A stretch of DNA of 64,000 nucleotides, from positions 172,576 to 236,575 of the forward strand of contig CAJBEZ010000071.1 in NCBI GenBank assembly GCA_903952205.1, written 5' to 3'. A program made the translations under genes and the position numbers. The notes beneath the pieces are model-generated. The model saw nothing but the letters and a program-made list of their open reading frames with translations, ran no database searches and was not told where the DNA came from. This DNA comes from an uncultured Desulfomonile sp. Its GTDB lineage: Bacteria > Desulfobacterota > Desulfomonilia > Desulfomonilales > Desulfomonilaceae. Below are positions 28,015 through 38,715 of the stretch, in pieces. The first letter of the stretch is position 1. Each line of letters starts with the position of its first letter.

Positions 28015-28221
28015 CTATTCTAGAACGAAGATCACCTCAGCCCGAATTCGGTATTCCTGTATTTCTCCCGCTTCACACATGACGGTCATATCGACAATTT
28101 TCATGCCGGTTATGTTCCTTAAAGTCTTGTTTGCGCGTTCAAAGGCCAGCTTAACCGCTTCATCAAAGCTGTTAGGAGAACCCGCAATTACCTCACTGAC
28201 TCGAGCAACTCGTCCTGGCAT
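28015..28221 (-). CDS. Dodecin family flavin-storage protein
   Basis: 68 residues: RVARVSEVIAGSPNSFDEA, ERANKTLRNITGMKIVDM and EYRIRAEVIFVLE match dodecin from end to end. Dodecins form hollow dodecamers that bind riboflavin/FMN or CoA and buffer flavin. The frame opens earlier (28311), but the ATG at 28221 has a perfect AGGAGG and is the family start. The bacterial flavin-binding Trp appears replaced by Met (TGMKI in place of the usual GxW), so ligand mode may differ. Confidence 0.9.
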   Translation of the reverse strand: MPGRVARVSEVIAGSPNSFDEAVKLAFERANKTLRNITGMKIVDMTVMCEAGEIQEYRIRAEVIFVLE

Positions 28222-28393
28222 AATATCCTCCTGACTAGCTTGCCTCACCATTAAAGAGAGTAGAGAATCAGGTGTCGAATTGTCAACAACGCAAGTTGAA
28301 CAACGCCACATTATCGTATAGGCAAAACTATTGCTTCACATTGCGTAGAGTGAATCTTTTTCACACCAAGACGAGGGTGTGGGTTAGATAAAT

Positions 28394-29236
28394 TCAGACA
28401 CTGTCGGGGCGAATCGGACGCGATGTGGACCGAGGTTTTGTTTTATGACGAGAGGTCCCTTGTCGTTCAATCATAGGCCTTTCAGGGCCTCTCACTGACT
28501 GTCTCGTTTTGTCAACCAATGCGGTCAATTTCCGTCTCTCCTGGACAGTAGCGAGCCTCCAGGCTCCCGTTTCGAGGCTACCAAGTTCGATGGGACCAAA
28601 GCTGATTCTTCTAAGTTTTCTCACTGGGTAATTAATTCTGAAGAATATTCTCTTGATCTCATTTCTCTTGCCCTCGAACAAGACTACTTTAAGCCAGGAT
28701 GTGGTGTCTTGAGCGCGCAGGAAAGAACAACTGATGTCACCAACGCGCTCTCCATCACTGAGAGGCATACCCTTTCTAATCAATTTGAGGGATTTTTCAT
28801 CCGGCACTCCTCTGACCTTAACCAGATAAGTTCTCGGAATTCTGTTCGAGGGGTGGGTCAATGCCTGTGCCATTTGACCATCATTTGTTAGAATCATAAC
28901 TCCCTCGGCGTCAAAATCAAGGCGACCCACGGGAAAAACCGGGTCCTTGATTTTACGAATTACATCTCCCAAGCACGGTCTGTCCTCCGGATCCTTCATG
29001 GTTGAGACAACATTACGAGGTTTGTTAAAAATGATTATAAGCTGGGAGGACCCTACCTGCTGTAACAACTTACCATCAACCTTGATATAGTCTGCTTGTG
29101 GATCCACCATAAAAGCGGGTTCCTTAATGATTTGCCCATTCACGGTCACTCGGCCTTCCCGAACAAGCTGCTCGGCGAATCTTCGGGAACCGCCGCCTGA
29201 ATTCCGTATTCGAAGTTGAAGTTTTTCTTGTGCCAT
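28394..29236 (-). CDS. rRNA pseudouridine synthase, RluB/RsuA family
   Basis: 280 residues. An N-terminal S4 RNA-binding domain (about 1-60; SRRFAEQLVREGRVTVNGQ) is followed by the pseudouridine synthase domain. That has the catalytic Asp in VGRLDFDAEGVMILTNDG and the motif KRNEIKRIF. The basic, low-complexity C-terminal tail (about 240-280) fits RluB-like enzymes, which modify 23S rRNA. Specificity for RluB over RluE/F cannot be fixed from sequence by eye. Confidence 0.9.
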   Translation of the reverse strand: MAQEKLQLRIRNSGGGSRRFAEQLVREGRVTVNGQIIKEPAFMVDPQADYIKVDGKLLQQVGSSQLIIIFNKPRNVVSTMKDPEDRPCLGDVIRKIKDPVFPVGRLDFDAEGVMILTNDGQMAQALTHPSNRIPRTYLVKVRGVPDEKSLKLIRKGMPLSDGERVGDISCSFLRAQDTTSWLKVVLFEGKRNEIKRIFFRINYPVRKLRRISFGPIELGSLETGAWRLATVQERRKLTALVDKTRQSVRGPERPMIERQGTSRHKTKPRSTSRPIRPDSV

Positions 29237-29282
29237 AATTTGTTCCGTTTAAGTAGATTAAGAATGTGGACAGGGTTCAAAG

Positions 29283-29311
29283 CTTGACAATCAGACCACA
29301 ATATCCCATTT
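29283..29311 (+). promoter_or_regulatory. Candidate heat-shock (sigma-32) promoter for ftsH
   Basis: CTTGACA (29283-29289), 14-base spacer, TCCCATTT (29304-29311), close to the sigma-32 consensus CTTGAAA / CCCCATNT with one mismatch in each half. ftsH is a sigma-32 target in enterics. Confidence 0.55.
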
Positions 29312-29401
29312 TAACACTATGAATAGATTTAATGTTTGCCAAATTCACTGGTGATGTTCGTCCGATAAACTTTTTAAGAAACATTGGGATCGGAGTTTTT
29401 G

Positions 29402-31318
29402 TTGAACAACATATACAAAAATTTGGGGTTGTGGCTCGTCATCTTTCTTGTGATGATTTTCCTTTTTCACCTTTTTAATCAAACAAAATCTCCTCAAAAG
29501 GAAATCTCGTATAGTCAATTTAGACAGGACATGGACCAGGGGGCCATAAAATCTGTTGCGCTTCAAGGAAACCGGATTAAGGGAACCTATCTCGACGGTA
29601 GCGGCGCATTCAGAACTTTAGCTCCGACAGACCCTGATTTGATTCCATCCCTTATGAAGAACAAAGTAGATATACAGGTTCAACCGGATGATGACAATCC
29701 CTGGTACTTGACGGCTCTCATATCCTGGTTGCCAATGATATTCCTTATAGCCATCTTCGCGTTCTTCATGAGGCAGATGCAGGCCGGTGGCGGAAAGGCA
29801 ATGAGCTTCGGAAAGAGTAGGGCCAGACTTATTTCCGAGGACCAGAATAAATTTACGTTTTCGGATGTTGCCGGTGTTGAAGAAGCCAAGGAAGAACTTG
29901 CGGAGATCATAGAATTTCTGAAGGATCCAAAGAAATTTACTCGACTGGGTGGGAAAATACCTAAGGGCGTTCTCCTTATGGGTGGACCAGGAACAGGCAA
30001 AACCTTGCTTGCCAAGGCCGTTGCGGGTGAGGCCGGAGTCCCATTCTTTTCCATTTCTGGATCAGATTTCGTTGAAATGTTCGTGGGCGTTGGAGCGTCC
30101 AGGGTTAGAGACTTGTTCATTCAGGGAAAAAAGAACGCTCCCTGTATAATTTTTATTGATGAAATTGACGCAGTGGGGCGTCACAGGGGAGCAGGACTTG
30201 GTGGTGGCCATGACGAAAGAGAACAGACACTGAACCAGTTGTTGGTTGAAATGGATGGTTTTGAGACCAACGACGGAGTCATTCTGATCAGCGCTACCAA
30301 TAGGCCTGATGTGTTGGACCCTGCTTTGCTGAGACCGGGAAGATTTGACAGACAAGTTGTCGTTCCACCACCTGACCTGCGCGGCAGGGAAGCCATTTTG
30401 AAAGTCCATACTCGTAAAACTCCTTTAGACGAACATGTGGACCTTCATTCCATCGGTAGAGGAACACCGGGGTTTTCTGGAGCAGACCTGGCTAACCTTG
30501 TCAACGAGGCCGCTTTGAATGCCGCCAGGCACAATCAGAACGTTATAGTCATGGCCGATTTTGAATTTGCCAAAGACAAAGTCCTAATGGGAGCGGAACG
30601 CCGCAGCATGGTCATAAGCCTGGAAGAACGCCGCAATACAGCCTTTCATGAGGCGGGCCACACATTTGTGGCCAGGATGATACCGGGAACCGACCCAATT
30701 CATAAGGTAACCATTATACCTAGAGGTAGAGCTCTAGGTATTACCCAGCAATTACCTCTAGACGATCGGCACACATACGAGAAGAATTATTTGCTTGCCC
30801 AAATTTCCGTACTAATGGGAGGAAGGGCCGCAGAGGAGATTTTCCTCGAGCACATGACCACCGGGGCCGGTAACGACATCGAACGCGCATCCGAATTGGC
30901 CAGAAAAATGGTGTGCCAATGGGGAATGAGTGAGTCTGTTGGACCGCTTAGCCTGGGACAGAAGGAAGAACAAATCTTTCTGGGTAAAGAGCTGACCCGT
31001 CACCGTGATTATTCTGAACGAACGGCCATAATGATCGATGACGAAATTAGTAAGATCGTCACTGAGAATTATGAGAGAGCTCACAGAATTATTCTCGAAA
31101 ATCAGGATACTGTAAACAGGATTGCAGACGCCTTGCTGGAGAGAGAAAGCCTAGACGCCGCCCAGGTTGAGGCTATTATCGAAGGGAAAGAGCTACCTAA
31201 ACTGGAAAGTGAATCAGGGAAATCGTCATCCGGGAGTCAGGAATCAAGTGGAAACAAGACAGGAGAAGACCAACCTGTGATAGAAGCGTCTTCATCTGCT
31301 GATCCGGAAAAAGCCTGA
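29402..31318 (+). CDS. ftsH: ATP-dependent zinc metalloprotease FtsH
   Basis: Inner-membrane AAA+ protease that degrades regulatory and misassembled membrane proteins. 638 residues. Two membrane helices (about 8-26 and 100-120) surround a periplasmic domain. The AAA+ module has Walker A GGPGTGKT at 194-201, Walker B IIFIDEID and the [12 protein letters not shown], and the M41 peptidase has HEAGH at 416-420. The start is TTG at 29402, with GGAG 6 bases upstream; this gives the common N-terminus [14 protein letters not shown]. folP and acpS follow closely, the usual ftsH-folP order. Confidence 0.97.
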   Translation: MNNIYKNLGLWLVIFLVMIFLFHLFNQTKSPQKEISYSQFRQDMDQGAIKSVALQGNRIKGTYLDGSGAFRTLAPTDPDLIPSLMKNKVDIQVQPDDDNPWYLTALISWLPMIFLIAIFAFFMRQMQAGGGKAMSFGKSRARLISEDQNKFTFSDVAGVEEAKEELAEIIEFLKDPKKFTRLGGKIPKGVLLMGGPGTGKTLLAKAVAGEAGVPFFSISGSDFVEMFVGVGASRVRDLFIQGKKNAPCIIFIDEIDAVGRHRGAGLGGGHDEREQTLNQLLVEMDGFETNDGVILISATNRPDVLDPALLRPGRFDRQVVVPPPDLRGREAILKVHTRKTPLDEHVDLHSIGRGTPGFSGADLANLVNEAALNAARHNQNVIVMADFEFAKDKVLMGAERRSMVISLEERRNTAFHEAGHTFVARMIPGTDPIHKVTIIPRGRALGITQQLPLDDRHTYEKNYLLAQISVLMGGRAAEEIFLEHMTTGAGNDIERASELARKMVCQWGMSESVGPLSLGQKEEQIFLGKELTRHRDYSERTAIMIDDEISKIVTENYERAHRIILENQDTVNRIADALLERESLDAAQVEAIIEGKELPKLESESGKSSSGSQESSGNKTGEDQPVIEASSSADPEKA

Positions 31319-31335
31319 ACCTTGGAGATATTGGT

Positions 31336-32196
31336 TTGATAGCAAACCCTTCCTTGATCCAAAAGTTTTCGCAACTTTTGTTTGATGAGCGCCGAACAAA
31401 GGTCATGGGGGTCATTAACACGACCCCCGATTCATTTTCAGATGGAGGAATTAACCTCTCTCCTGACGTCGCCATACGCAATGGTCTTTCGATGCTGGAT
31501 GATGGGGCCCACTTACTCGACATCGGGGGTGAATCAACAAGGCCTGGCTCTGTCTACACAAACATCGAGGAAGAGATCAGAAGAATCGGTCCCGTAATTT
31601 CCGGGATACGCTCCCAAAGACCTGACGCCATTATCTCGGTAGATACCCGACGGGTGGCTGTGGCGCAAGCGGCTGTTCAGGCCGGGGCAATTATTATTAA
31701 TGACGTTTCCGGTTTTAGGGACGATCCGGAACTGGCTCAATTTGCACGTGAGGCAGGGACTTTCCTGATTGTAATGCACATGCTTGGAGTCCCGCGAACC
31801 ATGCAACAGGATGTCCATTACGAATCTTTCCCCGAGGACATTTTCTCTTTTTTCGAAGAACGAATTACCAGCCTTAAAAATATCGGCATTTCTCCAGAGA
31901 AAATAATTCTCGATCCAGGAATTGGGTTTGGGAAGACTTTCGATCAAAATCTGACACTGATTAACAGGCTGGACCAATTCCTCAAACTGGAAAGACCTTT
32001 ACTGCTTGGCCCTTCTCGCAAAGCCTTTCTCGGAAAGATAGTGGAGGAACCTCAACCATCCAAACGTGACCTGGCGACTATGGCGGCGGTATCGATGTGC
32101 GTGTCCAGAGGGGCTTCTATAGTCAGAGTCCACGACGTCAAGTCGGCGGTACAGGTCTGCAAGGTCACTGACGCAATACTGAGAGAAAAAATCTAA
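31336..32196 (+). CDS. folP: Dihydropteroate synthase
   Basis: Condenses p-aminobenzoate with dihydropterin pyrophosphate in folate synthesis; the sulfonamide target. 286 residues with the two pterin-binding signatures: MGVINTTPDSFSDGG and LLDIGGESTRPG. DVSGFRDDPE and LDPGIGFGK follow later. The start is TTG with GGAG 8 bases upstream. It lies 17 bases after ftsH and 2 before acpS. Confidence 0.96.
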   Translation: MIANPSLIQKFSQLLFDERRTKVMGVINTTPDSFSDGGINLSPDVAIRNGLSMLDDGAHLLDIGGESTRPGSVYTNIEEEIRRIGPVISGIRSQRPDAIISVDTRRVAVAQAAVQAGAIIINDVSGFRDDPELAQFAREAGTFLIVMHMLGVPRTMQQDVHYESFPEDIFSFFEERITSLKNIGISPEKIILDPGIGFGKTFDQNLTLINRLDQFLKLERPLLLGPSRKAFLGKIVEEPQPSKRDLATMAAVSMCVSRGASIVRVHDVKSAVQVCKVTDAILREKI

Positions 32197-32198
32197 CC

Positions 32199-32582
32199 AT
32201 GGTGCTTGGGATTGGAATAGACCTTGTGAGCGTATCAAGAATGGAAAAAACCCTAAACCAGCCTTGGGGAAGCAGATTCTTGAAACGCGTATTCGCCCCC
32301 TCGGAAATATGCTACTGCAACAAGCGATTGAAACCCCAGGAAGCTTTCGCCGCAAGGTTCGCCGCAAAAGAAGCCATGGTCAAGGCTCTTGGAACGGGAT
32401 TTTCGGGAGGTGTGGCGCCTGTGCAGATCATCGTAGACCAGGGGGAAAAACAAAGCCCAATAATACGCTTGTCCGACAGAGCCAGTGTCGTTGCGCAATC
32501 CATGGGAGTTAACAGATGCAGTGTATCAATATCCCATGCAGCGGGGATGGCTTGCGCAATGGTTGTGCTCGAACGGGTCTGA
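32199..32582 (+). CDS. acpS: Holo-[acyl-carrier-protein] synthase
   Basis: Transfers phosphopantetheine from CoA to acyl carrier protein. 127 residues with GIGIDLVSVSRM (metal-binding Asp) and FAAKEAMVKALGTGF. The CX..SHAAGMACAMVVL ending is typical. It begins 2 bases after the folP stop, so the two are coupled. Confidence 0.95.
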   Translation: MVLGIGIDLVSVSRMEKTLNQPWGSRFLKRVFAPSEICYCNKRLKPQEAFAARFAAKEAMVKALGTGFSGGVAPVQIIVDQGEKQSPIIRLSDRASVVAQSMGVNRCSVSISHAAGMACAMVVLERV

Positions 32583-32587
32583 AGCTA

Positions 32588-32872
32588 TCAATCATCTATT
32601 TCGTCTGTGTTTTTTTGCCATTCCTTCCAAAATCTTTTTTCGCAATTGTCGATGCACATGAAATAGAGCCGCCAGTTACTCGTCTCTCCTCCACCTCTTC
32701 CTCCCCACATGGTGTCGATTCCGTATCTGTCTTTGCATTCCTTCATACACAGGGTCCGTTCTTGTTCCACACTTTCATGTGAAACAGCAAGCCCCGAAAA
32801 CAGACCCAAACCGGTGAGGGTAATAGTGATCAGCCAAGCTGTTGTCATCAGGAATGAACGTCCAACTCTCAT
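32588..32872 (-). CDS. Small exported cysteine-containing protein, unknown
   Basis: 94 residues. A signal peptide or membrane anchor (about residues 8-30) precedes an acidic domain with two CxxxC motifs (CMKEC, CIDNC), suggesting two disulfides or a metal site, and a tail rich in aromatic and charged residues. GGAAAGGA lies upstream of the ATG. It converges tightly with acpS (5 bases). No family recognised. Confidence 0.65.
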   Translation of the reverse strand: MRVGRSFLMTTAWLITITLTGLGLFSGLAVSHESVEQERTLCMKECKDRYGIDTMWGGRGGGETSNWRLYFMCIDNCEKRFWKEWQKNTDEIDD

Positions 32873-32923
32873 GAGCCATCCTTTCCCGTCTTCCTGTTGG
32901 CTTTTTCCTGTTGATTCGTCAAA

Positions 32924-34087
32924 TCAGACAGCCTGAGCAAAAACAACTTTTAGATACCTGGTTTCAGGCATGGAAACTAGGGAAGGATGGTCAGGTCCCT
33001 GTCCCGCCACCTCCAGAATTCTCAAAGCTCTCCCACTTCGGTACGCCGCTATGTTTAAGGCGTCCATGAAATCAGGAAGTCCAAGATGGCTGGAACACGA
33101 GCAGGAAACCAACAATCCACCTTTTTTCAGTTTGGCCAAGGCCTTTCTGTTGACGTCAATGTAGCCTTGTGTCCCCTCACGAACCTTTGAACGACTCTTA
33201 ATAAAAGCCGGCGGGTCCAGAATGATGAGGTCCCATTGCGCTGAAGCGCCGTTGAGGAAATGCAAAGCGTCTTCACGGACCGAACTCATCCTCGATTCAA
33301 AGTTATTAATCCTGGCGTTTTCCGAAGCAATTTCGAGGGCGAGATTTGACGAATCAACCGCTGTAACCGAACCGGCTCCCGCGTTAAGGGCATGCATGGC
33401 CCAAGCTGCGGAATAACAATATAGATCTAGAACCGAGCAATTTCGCGACAAATATCTTTTCAAAACCGATCGGTTAAACTCCTGATCCAGAAAAAATCCT
33501 GTCTTTTGCCCGGCAAGCAAATCAGCGGCGAATGAAAGTTCTCCAGACCTAAAATGTATTAAGTCGCCGTTTGATCCCTTTTTAACTTCTGTGTAGGAAG
33601 GGATTCCTTCAAGATTCCTGGATGAGGAATCATTTCTCACAATTATGGATTCTGGAGACAGTAGCTTATCGATGGCTTCGACTATGGTATCGAGCATGTT
33701 GTCTATTCCGGCGGCGGAGCTTTGAACTACTATATGGGGGCCGTACTTGTCCACCACGAGGCCTGGGATGAAATCAGATTCTCCAAAGACGATCCTGTAG
33801 GCTTCCCGATCCTCGCAAAATGGTTGCCTGCTTTCAAGAGCTTTCGATAGCTTTTGCTGAAAGAAGTCGACATCCAACTCGGCTTTCCGTCTAGAGATAA
33901 TCCTAGCCGCAATCAGGCTCTTAGGATTTGCGTAAACGATACCAAGGAATTCTCCCGAGAAATCCCTGAGTTCGTAAGTTTGACCAACCTTCAGGTCCCG
34001 TACTTGCGGCTCATGGATTTCATTGGAAAATATCCAGAGTCCTCCCTTCCTCACTTTTCTGTCTGCCTGTTTTTTGAGTCTTATCAA
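32924..34087 (-). CDS. rlmI: Class I SAM-dependent rRNA methyltransferase, RlmI-like
   Basis: 387 residues. The N-terminal PUA domain (about 1-75; WIFSNEIHEPQVRDLKVG) and central RlmI domain are followed by a Rossmann methyltransferase (about 200-387) with VLDLYCYSAAWAMHALNAGA and the catalytic-region LDPPAF. RlmI methylates C5 of a cytosine in 23S rRNA; the exact base here is inferred. The start is TTG at 34087 with AGGA upstream. Confidence 0.9.
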   Translation of the reverse strand: MIRLKKQADRKVRKGGLWIFSNEIHEPQVRDLKVGQTYELRDFSGEFLGIVYANPKSLIAARIISRRKAELDVDFFQQKLSKALESRQPFCEDREAYRIVFGESDFIPGLVVDKYGPHIVVQSSAAGIDNMLDTIVEAIDKLLSPESIIVRNDSSSRNLEGIPSYTEVKKGSNGDLIHFRSGELSFAADLLAGQKTGFFLDQEFNRSVLKRYLSRNCSVLDLYCYSAAWAMHALNAGAGSVTAVDSSNLALEIASENARINNFESRMSSVREDALHFLNGASAQWDLIILDPPAFIKSRSKVREGTQGYIDVNRKALAKLKKGGLLVSCSCSSHLGLPDFMDALNIAAYRSGRALRILEVAGQGPDHPSLVSMPETRYLKVVFAQAV

Positions 34088-34115
34088 TTCGGATTGATCC
34101 TAACACTTTTGCAAG

Positions 34116-35396
34116 CTACTTGATTCTTTTCGGTTCTATTTTTTCAATCCCGCACATGAGCGGCCTTAGAACTTTAGGTATAGTAACGCTTCCGTCTTGA
34201 TTCTGAAAGTTTTCCAGGATCGGGATCAGAATTCTAGGAGACGCAACGGCGGTATTGTTAAGCGTGTGGCACGGTTTAGTCTTACCATCAGAGCCGCGGT
34301 ATCTTATCCTAAGACGTCTGGACTGAAATTCATGAAGCGTCGAACAGGAATGGGTTTCCGAGTATTTTCCCCTACTCGGCATCCACGTTTCTATCTCATG
34401 TTTTAGGACTTGCCCCTGTCCTATCTCACCACTGCAAGCAAGGGCAACCCTGTATGGCAACTCCAAAGCTTTCATAATTTCTTCAGCGTTCTCCAACAAC
34501 AGTCTGTGCTCCATCATGGAGATCTCAGGGTCATTTGCGCAGATCACAACCTGTTCAACTTTGTTAAACTGATGAAGCCTGTAGAACCCTTTCGTGTCTC
34601 TACCGTATGAACCGGCTTCTCTACGAAAACAGGTCGAATAGCCGCAATATCTTTTCGGAAGCTCGGCCTCGTTGAGTATTTCATCCATGTGGTATGAAAC
34701 AAGTGGAACTTCCGCTGTTCCTACCAGATAAAGATCATCTTTACTCACGAAAAAAGTGTCCTCTTCTCCAAGGGGGAAAAAACCGGTCCCAACCATAGCC
34801 TCTCTCCTGACCAACTGAGGAACTATCATCGGTTGGAATCCCTTGGAGAACAGATGATCCAGCGCAAACTTGAAAAGCGCAAATTCGAGCAGGGCGCCTT
34901 CGTTCTTTAGAAAATACATTCTCGCTCCGGCAAACTTTACCGCACGAGGCATGTCTACTATATCGAGGCTCTCTGCCAGTTCAAGGTGATCTTTGGGGAC
35001 AAAATCAAACGTTGGAGGCTTTCCGACTTCACGTAAAACAACATTGTCTTCATCGGAATCACCTTCGGGAACTTCAGGAGCAGGCGGATTGGGAACGAAA
35101 AGCATAAGCTGCTCGAAACGCTCTTCCAAATCCTTGAGTTTAGGCTCCTTGTCCGTCAAGTTTTCCTTGATAAATCTAATCTGGGAGATTAACTCGTCAC
35201 GTTGAGGCCCGTCTGCCCTCGAAACGTCCTTGGATATTCTGTTTCGATCAGCCCTCAGTGTTTCAACTTCAGTTTTAAGAAATCTAATGTCGTTGTCGAT
35301 TGATAATATTTCGTCTATGTCCACTTTCATACGTTTCTTGCGGACACCTTCCTTGACAACTTCGGGATTATTTCTAATAAATGCGATATCTAACAT
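34116..35396 (-). CDS. serS: Serine--tRNA ligase
   Basis: Class II synthetase that charges serine on tRNA-Ser and tRNA-Sec. 426 residues. An N-terminal two-helix coiled coil (about 30-100) is followed by the catalytic core with the motif 2 region CFRREAGSYGRDTKGFYRLHQF and motif 3 NNTAVASPRILIPILEN. The ATG at 35396 has GGAG 6 bases upstream and gives the family start MLDIAFIRNNPE; an in-frame TTG lies at 35408. It is probably in the same leftward unit as rlmI. Confidence 0.97.
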   Translation of the reverse strand: MLDIAFIRNNPEVVKEGVRKKRMKVDIDEILSIDNDIRFLKTEVETLRADRNRISKDVSRADGPQRDELISQIRFIKENLTDKEPKLKDLEERFEQLMLFVPNPPAPEVPEGDSDEDNVVLREVGKPPTFDFVPKDHLELAESLDIVDMPRAVKFAGARMYFLKNEGALLEFALFKFALDHLFSKGFQPMIVPQLVRREAMVGTGFFPLGEEDTFFVSKDDLYLVGTAEVPLVSYHMDEILNEAELPKRYCGYSTCFRREAGSYGRDTKGFYRLHQFNKVEQVVICANDPEISMMEHRLLLENAEEIMKALELPYRVALACSGEIGQGQVLKHEIETWMPSRGKYSETHSCSTLHEFQSRRLRIRYRGSDGKTKPCHTLNNTAVASPRILIPILENFQNQDGSVTIPKVLRPLMCGIEKIEPKRIK

Positions 35397-35432
35397 CCAG
35401 ATCTCCAATTTCTATTCAAAAGGCCCTAGAAA

Positions 35433-35804
35433 CTATTTTCGAGGGGGATTCTTGGGTATTTGAGCCTTCCTAAAGGCAGACTTTAGGCTATCCGACGGAG
35501 TTGACCATACCATTCTTTCCATTCTCGTAACAGGATCATCCCCTTGTTCCGTTTCGGTTTCGTTGTCTTTACCAAACCTTGATTTTATGTAATCGAAAAG
35601 TTCCTGCTGCTCTTGCGGCAGCAGTTCCGCGTAAAGCTTTTCCAGAGTCTGTCGCTCAGTCGGGGTAATTGAGCCAGGACCTATTTTCTTAGAGGTCTCA
35701 AGCCACTTGAGTTGTCCAGGAGTCAAATCATTTTCGTTCAATTCTTCCCTCGCTTGTTCAGAAATATCCGATATTGCGTTTTTGGTTTGAATCACTTGAC
35801 GCAA
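35433..35804 (-). CDS. Hypothetical protein, helical and acidic
   Basis: 123 residues, hydrophilic, rich in Glu, Gln and Lys, predicted mostly helical. No signal peptide or membrane segment and no family recognised. It ends 36 bases ahead of serS in the same direction, so it may be cotranscribed. The start (TTG 35804 or GTG 35795) has no good ribosome site, which lowers confidence. Confidence 0.5.
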   Translation of the reverse strand: MRQVIQTKNAISDISEQAREELNENDLTPGQLKWLETSKKIGPGSITPTERQTLEKLYAELLPQEQQELFDYIKSRFGKDNETETEQGDDPVTRMERMVWSTPSDSLKSAFRKAQIPKNPPRK

Positions 35805-35977
35805 CTTATCAAATTATTATTAGCTTGATCAATGGTTTCGTGTCATCTTGACCACCAACTTGCGCTAATACCCAATAATAGAATAATAATTGAATGTAGC
35901 AACCAACAGGTTGACATCCTAACATCCTCGCGGTAGTCGGTAACGGCGGACAGAGAAACCCAACGAAAAGAGGCCTG

Positions 35978-37651
35978 ATGCGAATTAACAAAAACTTGTT
36001 TGTGATCATTATGATAATTCTAGGATTCCTGGCCGGCTGTAATGATAAGTCCGCTCAGACGGAGAATCCAGTTAAAGGCCATGAAACGAAAGAGCCGACA
36101 CCGGTTCCCGCAGCCGAATCGAAGCCCGCATACGGAGACATGATAATTATCGGGAGTATCGGAGACGCTTCCGTGCTACTTCCTGTTCTGGCCTCCGACT
36201 CTGCCAGCGGTGATATCAATGGCCTTATATATAACGGTCTCGTAAGATACGACAGAGATATTAATCTTATCGGCGAACTAGCTGAGAAATGGGAAATTTC
36301 GGAGGATAAATTAACCATCCGTTTTTTCCTGAAAAAAGACGTCAAATGGCATGACGGTAAACCATTTACTTCTAAAGACGTTGAATATACCTACAAGGTG
36401 TACGTCGACCCAAAGACACCGACGGCTTATTCCACCGATTTCCTGAGGGTTAAGGAATTCAGGGTCCTGGATGATTACACGCTGGAAGTCGTTTATGAAA
36501 AGCCGTATGCGCCCGCTTTGGGATCCTGGGGTCAGGGAATGTTGCCCAGGCATCTTCTGGAGGGAGTGGATATAACTGAAAGCCCTCTGAAACGTAATCC
36601 GGTGGGAACAGGCCCCTACAGATTCAAGGATTGGACAACAGGGGAAAAGATTATTCTGGACAGCTTCCATGACTACTTTGACGGGCGGCCGTACATCGAC
36701 AGGGTAATGACGAGAATCATACCTGATCTGGCCACAATGTTTTTGGAATTGAAGGCATTGTCTCTAGATCAGATGGGGCTGACACCTCTACAATATGTGC
36801 GTCAAACGGATACCAAGTGGTTTAAAGATAATTTCAATAAATACAAATACCTGGGGTTTGGTTACTCTTATCTGGGGTACAATCTGCAAGATTGGAAATT
36901 CAGGGACCAGCGCGTCAGACAAGCACTGACAACAGCTATCAACAGAGAAAGTATTGTGCAGGGAGTCCTTTTGGGGTTAGGGACCGTCACGGATACCCCT
37001 TACAAGCCTGATTCGTTTTGGTACAATCAAAATGTCACTAAGTTTCCGTATGATCCTGAGAAAGCTAAAGAAATGCTGGCTGAGGCCGGATGGAAAGATA
37101 CCGACGGGGATGGGATACTGGACAAAGACGGAAAACCTTTTGAGTTTACTATCATAACAAACCACGGAAATGACATCCGGAAAAACGCCGCCACCATTAT
37201 CCAGAGAGATTTAAAGAAAGTCGGCGTAGAGGTTAAAATACGCGTCATCGAGTGGGCGGCTTTCTTGAAAAACTTCATCAACAAACGCAATTTTGAGGCC
37301 TGCCTGTTGGGCTGGGGCATAGGAGTCGATCCCAACCAGATTGACATCTGGAATTCCAAGAAGACAGGCGAAAATGAACTGAATTTCGTCAATTTCCAAA
37401 ATCCGGAGGTTGACAGACTACTCGACTTGGGGGCTTCCACTTACGACAAAGAGGAACGAAAAAAGTATTACGACAGATTCCAGGAGATTATTGCAGAGGA
37501 ACAACCTTACACTTTCTTGTTCGTACAATATTCACTGCCGACTATAAATTCACGTTTCCACGGAATAGAACCGGCGCCTATCGGAATTGGGTACAATTTC
37601 GTTAAGTGGTACGTTCCTAAAGCTTTACAAAAATATACTATTCAACCCTGA
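35978..37651 (+). CDS. Peptide ABC transporter substrate-binding lipoprotein (DppA/OppA family)
   Basis: 557 residues. A lipoprotein signal with lipobox LAGC places the lipidated Cys at 21. The mature part is an SBP_bac_5 protein: [37 protein letters not shown] and the pair [16 protein letters not shown] are standard landmarks. It binds di- or oligopeptides in the periplasm or at the membrane surface. The genes for the two permeases follow directly, with no ATPase behind them. Confidence 0.93.
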   Translation: MRINKNLFVIIMIILGFLAGCNDKSAQTENPVKGHETKEPTPVPAAESKPAYGDMIIIGSIGDASVLLPVLASDSASGDINGLIYNGLVRYDRDINLIGELAEKWEISEDKLTIRFFLKKDVKWHDGKPFTSKDVEYTYKVYVDPKTPTAYSTDFLRVKEFRVLDDYTLEVVYEKPYAPALGSWGQGMLPRHLLEGVDITESPLKRNPVGTGPYRFKDWTTGEKIILDSFHDYFDGRPYIDRVMTRIIPDLATMFLELKALSLDQMGLTPLQYVRQTDTKWFKDNFNKYKYLGFGYSYLGYNLQDWKFRDQRVRQALTTAINRESIVQGVLLGLGTVTDTPYKPDSFWYNQNVTKFPYDPEKAKEMLAEAGWKDTDGDGILDKDGKPFEFTIITNHGNDIRKNAATIIQRDLKKVGVEVKIRVIEWAAFLKNFINKRNFEACLLGWGIGVDPNQIDIWNSKKTGENELNFVNFQNPEVDRLLDLGASTYDKEERKKYYDRFQEIIAEEQPYTFLFVQYSLPTINSRFHGIEPAPIGIGYNFVKWYVPKALQKYTIQP

Positions 37652-37661
37652 TGAAAATTAC

Positions 37662-38636
37662 ATGAGATTCCTGATTAAACGAATAGCCTTAATGATCCCC
37701 ACGCTGATAGGGATCACGATCATTTCCTTCGCAGTCATGAAGATGGCGCCGGGAGACCCCACGAGTCTCATGACAGACCTTAACCCCAACATGAACGAAG
37801 AGGCAGTGAAGCGTATCAGGGCCCATTATGGGCTTGATCAACCCTGGCATGTTCAATATATAAAGTGGCTCGGGAACATGGTTGCCCTTGACTTCGGTAA
37901 ATCTTTCGCCGCAGACAACCGACCCGTACTGGACAAAATCAGCGAACGAATTCCAATAACCATTTTGATCAACATTCTTTCGTTGATTCTAATTTTTTCC
38001 GTTTCAATACCAATTGGCGTTTTCTCCGCTGTTAAACAGGACTCTCTTTTTGATCGGGTATCTTCGCTAATTGTGTTCATAGGATTCGCAGTTCCCACTT
38101 TCTGGTTGGCGCTGTTGCTAATGATTCTCTTTGGCGTCAAACTCGACTGGCTTCCGATTTCAGGGTTCCGTTCATTGAACTACTCTTATTTGACCCCCCT
38201 TGGCCAGATTCTTGATATCAGTAAACATCTTGTCCTGCCAATTTTCGTGTCGGCTTTCGGCGGACTTGCAGGAATGAGCCGCTATATGCGTTCGAACATG
38301 CTTGAAGTCATCCGGCAGGACTACATCACAACCGCCAGGGCAAAAGGGTTGGATGAGAGAACAGTGATATTCAAGCACGCCCTGAGGAATGCCCTGCTCC
38401 CTCTTATAACAATTCTTGGTCTTTCAGTCCCGGGACTGATTGGTGGGAGCGTAATTTTTGAAACCATCTTTGCAATCCCAGGAATGGGACAGCTATTTTA
38501 TCAGTCAGTCATGATGAGGGATTACCCGACTATAATGGGAATACTTGTTATCGGCGCAGCCCTCACGCTCTTTGGCAACCTCCTGGCCGACCTTCTCTAT
38601 TCCTGGGCCGACCCCAGGATACGGGTCAGCGATTAA
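37662..38636 (+). CDS. ABC transporter permease, DppB/OppB type
   Basis: 324 residues with about six membrane helices. The start [19 protein letters not shown] and APGDP are hallmarks, and the EAA loop reads [27 protein letters not shown]. The open frame begins upstream at 37587, but that part overlaps the binding-protein gene, so the ATG at 37662 is chosen despite a weak ribosome site. It pairs with the next permease. Confidence 0.93.
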   Translation: MRFLIKRIALMIPTLIGITIISFAVMKMAPGDPTSLMTDLNPNMNEEAVKRIRAHYGLDQPWHVQYIKWLGNMVALDFGKSFAADNRPVLDKISERIPITILINILSLILIFSVSIPIGVFSAVKQDSLFDRVSSLIVFIGFAVPTFWLALLLMILFGVKLDWLPISGFRSLNYSYLTPLGQILDISKHLVLPIFVSAFGGLAGMSRYMRSNMLEVIRQDYITTARAKGLDERTVIFKHALRNALLPLITILGLSVPGLIGGSVIFETIFAIPGMGQLFYQSVMMRDYPTIMGILVIGAALTLFGNLLADLLYSWADPRIRVSD

Positions 38637-38715
38637 TGAGTATATCTGACAATTTTACACTGGTAAGGTTTATGAAAGTAATCGTGTCAGGCTTGCTGTC
38701 ATGTGAAGTCGGATC

